Shown one piece after another: positions 35,575 through 47,277 of a stretch of DNA of 64,000 nt. Numbering within the stretch: position 1 is the stretch's first letter; each line of letters opens with the position of its first letter. The position numbers and the translations under genes were made by a program. A model generated the notes under the pieces. The model was not told where the DNA came from and did no database searches. It worked only from the letters and a program-made list of their open reading frames with translations. This stretch comes from Rhodococcus sp. OK519 (GTDB taxonomy: Bacteria > Actinomycetota > Actinomycetes > Mycobacteriales > Mycobacteriaceae): assembly GCF_003051005.1 (NCBI RefSeq), contig NZ_QAOW01000005.1, forward strand, positions 124,001-188,000. Reading direction: 5' to 3'.

Positions 35575-36065
35575 GGGAGCAACACCACCTGTTGTGCGGC
35601 GCACGACGCGCTGATCGAACCGAGGAGGCCGGCCCGGTAACCGGACTGCGTCCGCGCCAGCTTCGCGGCATCGCGCTGCGCAGTGGCCAGATCGGCCCGC
35701 ATCTGGTCGACGCCCGGAGGCGCGGTGACCGGTGTCGTGGGGGCCGTGGAGGATGGCGGGGCTCCGCCCACCCGCGCGATCTCCTCGTCCAGCGCATCTG
35801 CATGGGCTGTCCGCTCCGCGGCGATCACGCCGAGAGCCGCCGCGAGATCGGGGCGCGTGGCGATCGCGGCCGTCGCATTCGCAGCGTCGCGTCGAGCGGA
35901 ACGTGCCTGCTCGGTGAGTGCATCCACCTCTGCTGGGGTGTCGGCGCTACCGGCATCCGAGCAGGCGGTGAGCAGGGTCAGCGCGGTAGCTCCGAGCGCT
36001 GCGCCGCCCACGGCGCGCAACGCGGCGCGCCGCGACACCGGGGTGGAGAGGAAGGTCGTTCGCAC
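35571..36065 (-). CDS. Tat-type lipoprotein with ferritin-like helices
   Basis: 164 residues. The N-terminus holds SRRAALRAVGG, a twin-arginine-like signal, and the lipobox LLTAC, so the mature protein should be lipid-anchored outside the membrane. The mature part is helical: EQARSARRDAANATAAIA, then IAAERTAHADALDEEIARVG with an ExxxH spacing, and a second helical pair ending SGYRAGLLGSISASC. It overlaps the DUF4439 gene by 4 nt, so the two products are probably made together. It corresponds by position to Rv2843. I start at GTG 36065; earlier codons only add a basic stretch before the signal. Confidence 0.75.
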   Translation of the reverse strand: MRTTFLSTPVSRRAALRAVGGAALGATALTLLTACSDAGSADTPAEVDALTEQARSARRDAANATAAIATRPDLAAALGVIAAERTAHADALDEEIARVGGAPPSSTAPTTPVTAPPGVDQMRADLATAQRDAAKLARTQSGYRAGLLGSISASCAAQQVVLLP

Positions 36066-36292
36066 TTGATCATCGTGCCAGGCCGTGAGCCGATCGGTGG
36101 TACCGAGCAGGTCGCGAGGGCGGGCGTCGGCTGATCGTGCCCCAGGCTGGTCACAACCACTCGCGGGGCGCGATACCCTTGAGTCTCCACAGTCCAACCG
36201 GTGGTGTGTCTTGTCGTGCTTCGTCGAAGGCGTTGCACGGTGGGATCGCCGCACGTCAGCAATGACTACAACTGAAGCGAGGAGCGTCCCAG

Positions 36293-36862
36293 ATGCCGGT
36301 GCCGTCGAGGGAGAGAGTGATCGAGCTTCTCGCTGATCCCATCGGTCGTGAGGGCTACGACCTCGAGGATGTCACCGTCACCCTCGCAGGTCGACACAGT
36401 TCGGTGCGTGTGATGGTCGACAGTGACACTGGTCTCGAGCTGGACGAGGTGGCTCGTCTCAGTCACGTCATCTCCGAGGTGCTCGATTCCGTCTCCGATT
36501 TCGGGGAGTCTCCGTACACACTCGAGGTGACCTCGCCCGGGATCGACCGGCCCCTCACCGAGGAACGGCACTGGCGCCGTGCGCAGGGCCGCAAGGTTCT
36601 CATCGAACTCGCGGAGGAGTCGGTGACCGGCCGGGTCGGACAGCTGGCGGACGGCGGCGTCGACGTGGTGGTCAAGGCCAAGGGTGGTCCGGTCGTGCGC
36701 CGGGTGGAACTCGAAGATGTCCGGAAAGCTGTTGTGCAGGTGGAGTTCTCGCGTCCGGACGCGAAGGAGCTCGAACTCGCGGGTGGTATTCCCGAGGGTC
36801 GAGTGGCGCCTGCTGACGTGGAAGCGTCGAACGAAGTGAACGAAGAAGGGTCGGACAAGTGA
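36293..36862 (+). CDS. rimP: Ribosome maturation factor RimP
   Basis: 189 residues, needed for 30S subunit maturation. N-terminal alpha/beta domain with [24 protein letters not shown] and [16 protein letters not shown]; the signature [20 protein letters not shown]; and a C-terminal SH3-like domain, with a ~30-residue acidic tail. ATG preceded by GCGAGGAGCG. First gene of the rimP-nusA-ylxR-infB translation operon and overlaps nusA by 4 nt. Confidence 0.96.
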   Translation: MPVPSRERVIELLADPIGREGYDLEDVTVTLAGRHSSVRVMVDSDTGLELDEVARLSHVISEVLDSVSDFGESPYTLEVTSPGIDRPLTEERHWRRAQGRKVLIELAEESVTGRVGQLADGGVDVVVKAKGGPVVRRVELEDVRKAVVQVEFSRPDAKELELAGGIPEGRVAPADVEASNEVNEEGSDK

Positions 36863-37890
36863 ATATCGACATCGCAGCACTGCGCGCAATCGAGGCCGAG
36901 AAGGGAATCTCCGCGGGCACCATCATTTCCGCGATCGAGACGGCCCTGCTGACGGCATACCGGCACACCGAGGGGCACCAGCCCCACGCCCGCATCGACG
37001 TGGACACCAAGTCCGGTGTCGTTCGGGTGATGGCTCGCGACGTCGATGCCGACGGCAATCGGGTGGGTGAGGAATGGGACGACACCCCCGAGGGGTTCGG
37101 GCGGATCGCGGCGACCACCGCCCGTCAGGTGATCCTGCAGCGCCTGCGCGATGCGGAACATGAGCGGAGCTTCGGCGAGTTCGCGACGCATGAGGGCGAG
37201 ATCGTCGGCGGCGTGATCCAGCGCGACAACCGCGCCAACGCGCGCGGCATGGTCGTGGTCCGGATCGGCAGCGAGGCGAACGGCGCCGAGGGTCTCATCC
37301 CTCCGGCCGAGCAGGTGCCGGGTGAGACCTACGAGCACGGTGACCGGATCAAGTGTTACGTCGTCGGGGTGTCGCGCGGCCAGCGCGGACCGCAGATCAC
37401 GCTGTCACGCACGCACCCGAACCTGGTGCGAAAGTTGTTCGCTCTCGAGGTCCCCGAGATCGCCGACGGCTCTGTCGAGATCGTTGCGGTGGCCCGCGAG
37501 TCCGGCCACCGCTCGAAGATCGCGGTCTACTCGCGTGTTCCCGGCCTGAATGCGAAGGGCGCGTGCATCGGCCCGATGGGTCAGCGCGTCCGGAACGTGA
37601 TGAGCGAACTCGCCGGCGAGAAGATCGACATCATCGATTACGACGAGGATCCGGCGAGGTTCGTGGGCAACGCACTGTCGCCGTCGAAAGTGGTGTCCGT
37701 CACTGTCGTCGACCCGGAGGCGCGTGCCGCGCGGGTCGTCGTCCCCGATTTCCAGCTGTCGCTGGCGATCGGCAAGGAGGGGCAAAATGCACGTCTGGCT
37801 GCGCGATTGACCGGATGGCGCATCGATATCCGTAGCGATGCGGCATCGGACCCCGAGTCACAGGTCGGTCGCGAAACGACGGGTGCTTAG
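36859..37890 (+). CDS. nusA: Transcription termination/antitermination factor NusA
   Basis: 343 residues, the short actinobacterial form without the C-terminal acidic repeats of E. coli NusA. N-terminal RNA-polymerase-binding domain ([20 protein letters not shown]), S1 domain ([20 protein letters not shown]), KH1 ([29 protein letters not shown]) and KH2 ([20 protein letters not shown]). It binds nascent RNA and RNA polymerase. GTG start in the rimP stop. The length equals mycobacterial NusA (~347). Confidence 0.97.
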   Translation: MNIDIAALRAIEAEKGISAGTIISAIETALLTAYRHTEGHQPHARIDVDTKSGVVRVMARDVDADGNRVGEEWDDTPEGFGRIAATTARQVILQRLRDAEHERSFGEFATHEGEIVGGVIQRDNRANARGMVVVRIGSEANGAEGLIPPAEQVPGETYEHGDRIKCYVVGVSRGQRGPQITLSRTHPNLVRKLFALEVPEIADGSVEIVAVARESGHRSKIAVYSRVPGLNAKGACIGPMGQRVRNVMSELAGEKIDIIDYDEDPARFVGNALSPSKVVSVTVVDPEARAARVVVPDFQLSLAIGKEGQNARLAARLTGWRIDIRSDAASDPESQVGRETTGA

Positions 37891-37934
37891 GAACAGAATG
37901 CGGAATTCGCGGGTATACAGCGGTAGAGTGGTCG

Positions 37935-38249
37935 ATGGTTCAGCGTGAACTGTCTGTGTCGACGCGTGTCCGAGCCGGAATTCCGGAAAGGACATGTGTC
38001 GGATGTAGACAGAAAGTGCTGGCCACCGACCTGCTCAGGGTCGTGGCACGGGAGGCCGAATCCGGCGGATTCGTCCTCACTCCCGATCTGAAGCACAGGC
38101 TCCCGGGTCGAGGTGCATGGCTGCACCCGGACTCGAAATGCCTGAGTGAAGCGGGGCGGCGCCGAGCATTCGGCAGAGCACTGCGGGTGTCAGGAAGTCT
38201 CGACTCCTCGGAACTCGATCGTTTGGTCGAGGACACCGAGTTGTCGTAG
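37935..38249 (+). CDS. ylxR: YlxR family RNA-binding protein (DUF448)
   Basis: 104 residues, small and basic. PERTCVGCRQKV near the N-terminus is the family signature, followed by GRGAWLHPDSKCLSEAGRRRAF. YlxR proteins lie between nusA and infB in most bacteria; reported roles include nucleoid- and RNase P-related functions, not settled. ATG 37935 follows GAGTGGTCG; a start at GTG/ATG a few codons later is possible. A 224-bp gap separates it from infB. Confidence 0.93.
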   Translation: MVQRELSVSTRVRAGIPERTCVGCRQKVLATDLLRVVAREAESGGFVLTPDLKHRLPGRGAWLHPDSKCLSEAGRRRAFGRALRVSGSLDSSELDRLVEDTELS

Positions 38250-38473
38250 CCAGTCATTCGAACCTGTGCGAGCACGACAGTGATAACGCGGGACGCAGTA
38301 CCACTCGAGCCCACTCGGGTTGCATAAACACTCGAGAACATCGAGCAGTACCTCAGAGAACAGGCACAAGCACTCATGAGCACACCGTGAAGCACCAGCG
38401 ATGAACGTCCTTCGGAGATAACCGAGGTCGTGCGGGCACAGTCGCTCGCTCGACCTCTCAGTAGAGGAGAGCA
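38250..38473 (+). other. Leader region upstream of infB
   Basis: 224 bp without a supported gene. It contains two tiny reading frames in line, ATG-4 codons-stop at 38376-38390 and ATG-6 codons-stop at 38401-38421, and three CTCGAG-type hexamers. GTAGAGGAGAGCA immediately before infB is its ribosome-binding site. An internal infB promoter is likely but not visible. Confidence 0.4.
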
Positions 38474-41392
<2,919 letters not shown>

Positions 41393-41403
41393 TCGCACCG
41401 AAC

Positions 41404-41444
41404 GTGTCCCTCCCCGGTGGCCTCGTGCCACCGGGGAGGGACAC
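41404..41444 (+). terminator. Strong hairpin after infB
   Basis: A perfect 17-bp stem, GTGTCCCTCCCCGGTGG and complement, closed by CCTCGTG, 12 nt after the infB stop. No U-tract. It probably terminates or attenuates most transcripts, with the next genes having their own promoter or read-through. Confidence 0.75.
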
Positions 41445-41491
41445 TCCGGCTCTGCCGGGGTCGACACGTCTCTGCACCGGAGGGAGGACTG

Positions 41492-41782
41492 GTGTTTCTC
41501 GGCGCGCTCGAGATGGACATCCTGTTCGGCGATGTGCGGTCATTGAAGGAGAAGCGGTCGCTCGTGCGGCCGGTCCTGACCGAATTGCGACGATATGGCG
41601 TGTCTGCTGCGGAGACAGGTGAGCACGACCGCTACCGGCGGGCGTTGCTCGGTGTCGCGGTGGCAAGTTCAGGGGTGGGACATGTCCACGAGGTGCTCGA
41701 TCAGTGCGAGCGGCACGTCGCCGGACGACCCGAACTGCAACTACTTGCAGTTCGACGAAGAATTTTCGGCCCCAACGACTAG
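41492..41782 (+). CDS. DUF503 family protein
   Basis: 96 residues. FLGALEMDILFGDVRSLKEK and RSLVRPVLTELRRYGVSAAE match the DUF503 ferredoxin-like fold, often found between infB and rbfA in actinobacteria; function unknown. GTG 41492 follows GGAGGGAGGACTG, and upstream in-frame codons fall in the terminator hairpin, so the short form is correct. The tail LLAVRRRIFGPND is charged. 64 nt separate it from rbfA. Confidence 0.88.
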   Translation: MFLGALEMDILFGDVRSLKEKRSLVRPVLTELRRYGVSAAETGEHDRYRRALLGVAVASSGVGHVHEVLDQCERHVAGRPELQLLAVRRRIFGPND

Positions 41783-41846
41783 CACCGTCTAGCGCGGGCT
41801 GACGCTGGACACAGCTGGACAAACCCGGGAGAGGAGACTGATTGCC

Positions 41847-42311
41847 ATGGCAGATCCTGCACGCGCACGCAGGCTCGCAAAGCGCATCAGCACGATCGTC
41901 GCGACGGCGATCGACCACGAGATCAAGGACCCACGTCTTGCCCTCGTGACCATCACCGACGCCAAGGTGACGGCGGACCTGCACGACGCCACGGTGTACT
42001 ACACCGTGATGGGCGAGAACATCGACTCCGAGCCGGACGTCGTCAGCGCCGCTGCGGGCCTCGAGAAGGCCAAGGGCGTTCTGCGTTCCAAGGTCGGCGC
42101 GGGAACCGGTGTGCGGTTCACGCCCACCCTGACCTTCGTCGCCGATACGGTGCCGGACACCGCACGGCACATGGAGGAACTCCTCGCTCGGGCACGCGCC
42201 GCGGACGATGCGGTGGCCCGCGCTCGGGAGAATGCTAAGCCTGCCGGCGACGCCGACCCGTACAAGGAACAGCGTGACGTCTCGGACGACGCCGCCGACG
42301 AGGACAACTGA
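41847..42311 (+). CDS. rbfA: Ribosome-binding factor A
   Basis: 154 residues. A KH-like fold that binds 30S precursors during 16S rRNA 5'-end maturation. Signature stretch [20 protein letters not shown], then [20 protein letters not shown], and the strand-helix ending [20 protein letters not shown]. The C-terminal ~35 residues are acidic and disordered, as in mycobacteria. ATG preceded by GAGAGGAGACTGATTGCC. Confidence 0.96.
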   Translation: MADPARARRLAKRISTIVATAIDHEIKDPRLALVTITDAKVTADLHDATVYYTVMGENIDSEPDVVSAAAGLEKAKGVLRSKVGAGTGVRFTPTLTFVADTVPDTARHMEELLARARAADDAVARARENAKPAGDADPYKEQRDVSDDAADEDN

Positions 42312-42324
42312 CCCCGAGGCCGTC

Positions 42325-43326
42325 ATGACTCACTGCCCGGAATCCACGACGCCGACCCTCACATCGCGACACGTGTCCTTGCAGGACGTGATCGGGCTGT
42401 TGGAGGGTGCGACGTCGGCGACCGTCCTGTGTCACGTCCAGCCCGATGCCGACACCATCGGCAGTGGGTTGGCACTCGGAATCGTGCTCGAGCGCAAGGG
42501 CATTCCGGTACAGGTGTCGTTCGCGACGCCTGACCGGCTGCCGGTATCGATGTCCGGCCTACCGGGTAGGCACCTCCTGGTGCCGGCCGAGGACGTCGCC
42601 GAGTCCGTGGATCTGTTGGTGACCGTCGACTGCGGCAGCGCGGGGCGTCTCGGCGCGCTCGCGTCGCGGCTCGGCGGTGCCCGGCGGTCGCTGGTGATCG
42701 ACCATCACCGGTCCAACACTCGCTACGGGATGTTCGACCTGATCGACGATTCCGCAGAGGCCACCACGGCCGTGCTGGCTCGTCTGTTCGACCTGTGGAA
42801 CGTCGAGATCGACGCCGATCTCGCACACTGCCTGTATGCGGGTCTGGTGACGGACACCGGATCGTTCCGGTGGGTGCAGCCAGGCACGCACACTCTCGCG
42901 GAGCGCCTGCTCGGCACGGGTATAGACGGTGCCGCTATTGCGCGCACACTGCTCGACACCCATCCGTTCGGCTGGCTTCCGATGCTCGGCGCGGTGCTCT
43001 CGTCGGCGGTGCTCGTTCCCGAGGCCGCCCAGGGGAGGGGTCTCGTGCACGCCGCGATCAGATGCACCGACTCCGCCGGACTCGGCTCCGAGGAGGTCGA
43101 GAGCGTTGTCGATATCGTGCGCACCACCTCCGAGGCCGAGGTGGCGGCCGTGTTCAAGGAGTCCGCTCCGGGCTCGTGGTCGGTGTCGCTGCGTTCGAAG
43201 GAGACGGTGGATGTCGCGGCTGTGGCCGAGCGTCTCGGTGGCGGAGGCCATCGATTCGCGGCCGGCTACACCGTGAGCGGCCCCGTCGAGTCCGCCATCT
43301 GCGCACTGCGCGAAACCCTCGGCTGA
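42325..43326 (+). CDS. nrnA: DHH/DHHA1 phosphoesterase (NrnA/CnpB type)
   Basis: 333 residues. The metal-binding motifs of DHH phosphoesterases are present: QPDADTIGS, VDCGSAGR, DHHRSNTRYG and, in DHHA1, GGGGHRFAAG. Family members degrade nanoRNA and convert pAp to AMP; the M. tuberculosis counterpart (Rv2837c, CnpB) also hydrolyses cyclic di-AMP. ATG 42325 is chosen as the first start after the rbfA stop; the longer frame overlaps rbfA. Followed one base later by the MATE gene, so the two share a transcript. Confidence 0.92.
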   Translation: MTHCPESTTPTLTSRHVSLQDVIGLLEGATSATVLCHVQPDADTIGSGLALGIVLERKGIPVQVSFATPDRLPVSMSGLPGRHLLVPAEDVAESVDLLVTVDCGSAGRLGALASRLGGARRSLVIDHHRSNTRYGMFDLIDDSAEATTAVLARLFDLWNVEIDADLAHCLYAGLVTDTGSFRWVQPGTHTLAERLLGTGIDGAAIARTLLDTHPFGWLPMLGAVLSSAVLVPEAAQGRGLVHAAIRCTDSAGLGSEEVESVVDIVRTTSEAEVAAVFKESAPGSWSVSLRSKETVDVAAVAERLGGGGHRFAAGYTVSGPVESAICALRETLG

Positions 43327-43327
43327 G

Positions 43328-44698
43328 TTGACCGGGACCGCGGAGGGCCCCGCTTCCGATCGCGAGGCGACGGACGTAGGGCCGCGCCGGATTCTCGGGC
43401 TCGCGGTGCCCGCCCTCGGCGTCCTCGCGGCGGAACCGCTCTATCTACTCCTCGACATCGCGGTCGTCGGGCATCTCGGGGCCCTCGCGCTCGCAGGTCT
43501 CGCGGTCGGTGGACTGATTCTCGCCCAGGTCAGTACACAGTTGACATTCCTCTCGTACGGCACAACGGCGCGGGCGTCGCGTCTGCACGGAGCGGGCCGC
43601 GAGCGCGAGGCGGTTGCGGAAGGCGTCCAGGCGACCTGGCTCGCGCTCGGTATCGGGGCGGTCGTGGTCGTACTCGTCCAATTGTTCGCGGGACCGATCA
43701 CGGCTGTGATCGCCGGGTCGGGAGACATCGCCGCGGAGGCTGAACAGTGGCTGCGGATCGCGGTGTTCGGGGCGCCTCTGATTCTCGTGGCGATGGCCGG
43801 CAACGGCTGGATGCGCGGGGTGCAGAACACGATGCGTCCGCTGCGCTTCGTCCTTGCGGGGCAGGTGGTCTCGGTGATTCTCTGCGTCTTGCTCGTTCAC
43901 GGTGTGGCAGGGGCGCCACGCTGGGAACTGGCGGGTTCGGCGGTCGCGAACGTGGCGGGCCAGGCTACTTCGGCGGTGCTGTTCGGCGTGGCGTTGCTGC
44001 GCGCGCGGCTGTCGCTCCGCCCCCGTCCGGCGGTGATGCGGGCCCAGATGGTTCTCGGCCGAGACCTGATCCTGCGTAGCCTCGCGTTCCAGGCGTGTTT
44101 CCTCTCCGCGGCGGCGGTCGCGTCCCGTTTCGGGGCGGCCTCGGTCGCGGCACACCAAGTGGTGCTCCAGCTGTGGAATCTTGTCGCCCTGACTCTCGAC
44201 TCACTCGCGATCGCCGCGCAGACACTCGTCGGTGCCGCGCTGGGGCGCAGTGATGTGCGTGGCGCGAATCGCCTGGCGTGGCGCATCACTCGCTGGTCTG
44301 CAGTGTTCGCGACGGTCCTGGCGCTGGCGTTCGCAGTCGGAGCCAAGTTCATTCCGACCCTGTTCACCGGTGACCCCGACGTGCTCGACCAGACGTCGGT
44401 CGCGTGGTGGTTCTTCGTCGGAATCATGCCGGTGGCGGGCATCGTGTTCGCACTGGACGGCGTTCTTCTCGGCGCGGGAGACGCGGCCTTCCTCCGGACG
44501 GCCACGCTGGCGTGCGCCCTGGTCGGGTTCCTGCCGCTCATCTGGGCGTCACTGGCGTGGGACTGGGGCCTCGCAGGAATCTGGACGGGGCTTACCGTGT
44601 TCATGGTGTTGCGGATGGTGGCGGTGCTGTGGCGCGCCGCGTCGGGTCGCTGGGCCGTCGGAGGCTCCGACCGCCAACTGCAGGAGGCGAAAGGGTAG
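43328..44698 (+). CDS. dinF: MATE-family efflux transporter, DinF type
   Basis: 456 residues, about twelve membrane helices, two six-helix halves (ILGLAVPALGVLAAEPLYLL and LGRDLILRSLAFQACFLSAA begin them). Drug or organic cation:H+/Na+ antiporter family; substrate unknown. M. tuberculosis has dinF (Rv2836c) in the same position after nrnA. TTG start overlapping the previous gene region by a one-base gap; no other start gives the short N-terminus. Followed by pptH after 4 nt. Confidence 0.93.
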   Translation: MTGTAEGPASDREATDVGPRRILGLAVPALGVLAAEPLYLLLDIAVVGHLGALALAGLAVGGLILAQVSTQLTFLSYGTTARASRLHGAGREREAVAEGVQATWLALGIGAVVVVLVQLFAGPITAVIAGSGDIAAEAEQWLRIAVFGAPLILVAMAGNGWMRGVQNTMRPLRFVLAGQVVSVILCVLLVHGVAGAPRWELAGSAVANVAGQATSAVLFGVALLRARLSLRPRPAVMRAQMVLGRDLILRSLAFQACFLSAAAVASRFGAASVAAHQVVLQLWNLVALTLDSLAIAAQTLVGAALGRSDVRGANRLAWRITRWSAVFATVLALAFAVGAKFIPTLFTGDPDVLDQTSVAWWFFVGIMPVAGIVFALDGVLLGAGDAAFLRTATLACALVGFLPLIWASLAWDWGLAGIWTGLTVFMVLRMVAVLWRAASGRWAVGGSDRQLQEAKG

Positions 44699-44702
44699 TG
44701 GT

Positions 44703-45626
44703 GTGGCAGGCAAACTGATGGCGGTGAGCGACACACACGTCGGGCACCGGGGTAATCGGCCGATCACCGAGGAGATCTTCCCGGATTCGCCGGACGACTG
44801 GCTCATCGTCGCCGGCGATGTCTCGGAGAAGACCGATGACATTCGCTGGGCGCTGACGCTACTGAAGAGTCGGTTCGCGAAGGTGATCTGGGTGCCAGGC
44901 AACCACGAGTTGTGGACCACGGCGAAGGATCCCGTTCAGATGCACGGCAGGGCCCGCTACGACTACCTGGTCGACATGTGCCGGGAGATCGGCGTGATCA
45001 CCCCGGAGGACCCGTACCCCGTGTGGGAAGGCGACGGCGGCCCCGCCACGATCGTGCCGCTCTTTCTGCTCTACGACTACACGTTCCTGCCGGACGGGGC
45101 CGTCGACAAGGCCGACGGACTGAGGATCGCCCGCGACAAGAACGTCGTCGCCACCGACGAGTTCCTGCTGTCCTCGGAGCCGTACGCGACACGCGACGCG
45201 TGGTGTCGGGCCCGCCTCGCCGAGACCCGGGCGAGACTCGATGCGCTGGACTCGTCGATTCCGACCGTCCTGATCAACCACTTCCCGCTGGTCCGCCAGC
45301 CGACCGAGGTTCTCTACTACCCGGAGTTCGCGCTGTGGTGCGGAACAGTGGAGACGGCCGACTGGCACACCCGCTACAACGCCACCTGCTGCGTCTACGG
45401 GCACCTCCACATCCCGCGCACCACCTACTACGACGGCGTCCGCTTCGAGGAGGTGTCCGTGGGCTACCCGCGCGAGTGGCAGCGCCGCGGCCTCCCCGAC
45501 AAGCTGCTGCGGCAGATCCTGCCGGTGCCCGAGTACGCGCCGGGCACTCTCAACAAGTTCGGCGGCCACTTCACGATCACCGCGGAGCAGGAAGCCGAGT
45601 ACGAGCGCATGCGGGCTCAGCGATGA
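44703..45626 (+). CDS. pptH: Metallophosphoesterase, phosphopantetheinyl hydrolase PptH ortholog
   Basis: 307 residues with calcineurin-like metallophosphatase motifs in order: SDTHVGHRG, AGDVSEK, PGNHELW, NHFPL and GHLHIPRT. In M. tuberculosis Rv2795c (PptH) removes 4'-phosphopantetheine from acyl-carrier proteins, opposing PptT. The immediate overlap with pptT (ATGA) makes orthology likely. I take GTG 44703; ATG 44718 (MAVSDTHVG) is a plausible later start. The final helix ends EYERMRAQR. Confidence 0.9.
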   Translation: MAGKLMAVSDTHVGHRGNRPITEEIFPDSPDDWLIVAGDVSEKTDDIRWALTLLKSRFAKVIWVPGNHELWTTAKDPVQMHGRARYDYLVDMCREIGVITPEDPYPVWEGDGGPATIVPLFLLYDYTFLPDGAVDKADGLRIARDKNVVATDEFLLSSEPYATRDAWCRARLAETRARLDALDSSIPTVLINHFPLVRQPTEVLYYPEFALWCGTVETADWHTRYNATCCVYGHLHIPRTTYYDGVRFEEVSVGYPREWQRRGLPDKLLRQILPVPEYAPGTLNKFGGHFTITAEQEAEYERMRAQR

Positions 45627-46315
45627 CCGCCGGAACCGAGTCCAGGAGAACGGGATTGATCGAGCGTATTCTGCCGGCCGGTGTGAAGTCCGCGGAACTG
45701 TTCGAGGATCCACCCGGTCTGCAACCGCACCCGCAGGAGGCGTCGCTCATCGCGAAGGCGGTCGAGAAGCGTCGCCGCGAGTTCATCGGCGCCCGCCACT
45801 GCGCCAGGCTCGCGATGGCGGACCTGGGCGCGGAGCCGGCGCCGATCCTGCGCGGCGACATGGGCTCTCCCGTGTGGCCGCGCGGAATCGTCGGCAGCCT
45901 CACCCACTGCGACGGCTACCGGGCCGCGGTCCTCGGCTACGCGATGCAGGTACGCAGCATCGGTATCGACGCCGAACCGAACGGGCCTCTGCCCGACGGT
46001 GTCCTGGATGCGGTGAGCCTGCCGCAGGAGCGCGATTGGCTCGGCTCGGCGGACCCGACAGTGGTTCACTGGGACCGTCTCCTGTTCTGCGCGAAGGAGG
46101 CCACCTACAAGGCCTGGTTCCCGCTCACCGGCCGCTGGCTCGGTTTCGAGGACGCGCACATCACGTTCGCCGAGGGAGAAGGCGGCACCGGCACTTTCCG
46201 TTCCGAGCTGCTGGTGCCCGGCGGCACCGCGGACGGATCGGCGCCGCTCGTCGCGTTCGACGGTCGGTGGCTCGTCTCGGACGGGCTGATCGTCACGGCA
46301 ATTTCGGTGAGCTGA
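45623..46315 (+). CDS. pptT: 4'-Phosphopantetheinyl transferase PptT
   Basis: 230 residues of the Sfp/EntD class. Activates carrier proteins of mycolic acid, polyketide and siderophore synthases by attaching 4'-phosphopantetheine from CoA. Visible: KRRREFIGARHCAR, GSLTHCDGYRAAVLG, SIGIDAEPN with the Mg-binding Asp and Glu, and DRLLFCAKEATYKAWFPL with the catalytic Glu/Lys. ATG inside the stop of pptH (ATGA). In M. tuberculosis pptT is essential and inhibition is modulated by PptH. Confidence 0.95.
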   Translation: MTAGTESRRTGLIERILPAGVKSAELFEDPPGLQPHPQEASLIAKAVEKRRREFIGARHCARLAMADLGAEPAPILRGDMGSPVWPRGIVGSLTHCDGYRAAVLGYAMQVRSIGIDAEPNGPLPDGVLDAVSLPQERDWLGSADPTVVHWDRLLFCAKEATYKAWFPLTGRWLGFEDAHITFAEGEGGTGTFRSELLVPGGTADGSAPLVAFDGRWLVSDGLIVTAISVS

Positions 46316-46339
46316 CCGGCGCTGGCAGAATCGGATCAC

Positions 46340-47269
46340 GTGTCCAAGTCTCAGAAACCGTCCTCCGGCCTCGTCGGCGCCGGCCTGCTGATCGTCGACA
46401 AGGAAGCTGGGATGACCAGCCATGACGTCGTTGCGCGCTGCCGGAAGCTGCTCAATACCCGCAAGGTGGGGCATGCCGGCACCCTGGACCCGATGGCCAC
46501 CGGCGTGCTGATCCTCGGCGTGGAGCGAGCCACCAAGCTGCTGGGTCTACTGGCGTTGACGACCAAGTCGTACAGCGCGACCATCCGGTTGGGGCAGGCC
46601 ACGACCACCGACGACGCCGAGGGCGAGACGGTGTCGACTGCCGACGCGTCCGGTATCACCGACGAGCAGATCGCCGCCGAGGTCGCGAGACTCACCGGCG
46701 ACATTCAGCAGGTGCCCGCGAGCGTCAGCGCCATCAAGGTGGACGGTCAGCGCGCCCATGCCCTCATCCGGGCGGGTGAGGAGGTCACGCTCGCGGCGCG
46801 GCCCGTGACGGTCTCGAAGTTCGAGATTCTGGCGCGCCGCGACGTTGCGGCAGCAGACGGCGGTTCTTTCGTGGACCTCGACGTCGACGTCGATTGCTCG
46901 TCGGGAACCTACATTCGTGCGCTCGCCCGCGACCTGGGGGCCGCGCTCGGGGTCGGTGGTCATCTGACGGCGTTGCGCCGCACGAGCGTCGGGCCGTTCA
47001 CCCTCGAGCACGCGCGCACGCTCGACGAGTTGGCGGAGGATCCGGCCGTCAGCCTCGATATCGACCAGGCCGCGCAGACCGCGTTCCCGCACCGGCAGAT
47101 CAGTGCCGAGGAAGCCGAGTCGATCAGCCAGGGACGCTGGCTCGAACCGATCGGCTGCAAGGAGATCTACGCGGCGATCGACCCGGGCGGGCACACCATC
47201 GCGCTGATTCAGGAACGTGGCAAGCGAGCCAGTTCGGTGATGGTCGTCCGGCCCGCGACGCTGCAGTAG
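46340..47269 (+). CDS. truB: tRNA pseudouridine(55) synthase
   Basis: 309 residues. Makes pseudouridine 55 in the T-loop of tRNA. Catalytic Asp50 is seen in GHAGTLDPMATGVLI, with the preceding GLLIVDKEAGMTSHDVV, YSATIRLGQATTTDD, and CSSGTYIRALARDLG. A C-terminal PUA-like region follows. GTG start; no Shine-Dalgarno sequence is evident and CAGAAT lies 8 nt upstream, a weak leaderless signal. Converges on the secreted protein gene with an 8-nt gap. Confidence 0.97.
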   Translation: MSKSQKPSSGLVGAGLLIVDKEAGMTSHDVVARCRKLLNTRKVGHAGTLDPMATGVLILGVERATKLLGLLALTTKSYSATIRLGQATTTDDAEGETVSTADASGITDEQIAAEVARLTGDIQQVPASVSAIKVDGQRAHALIRAGEEVTLAARPVTVSKFEILARRDVAAADGGSFVDLDVDVDCSSGTYIRALARDLGAALGVGGHLTALRRTSVGPFTLEHARTLDELAEDPAVSLDIDQAAQTAFPHRQISAEEAESISQGRWLEPIGCKEIYAAIDPGGHTIALIQERGKRASSVMVVRPATLQ

Positions 47270-47277
47270 CGAGCGCG

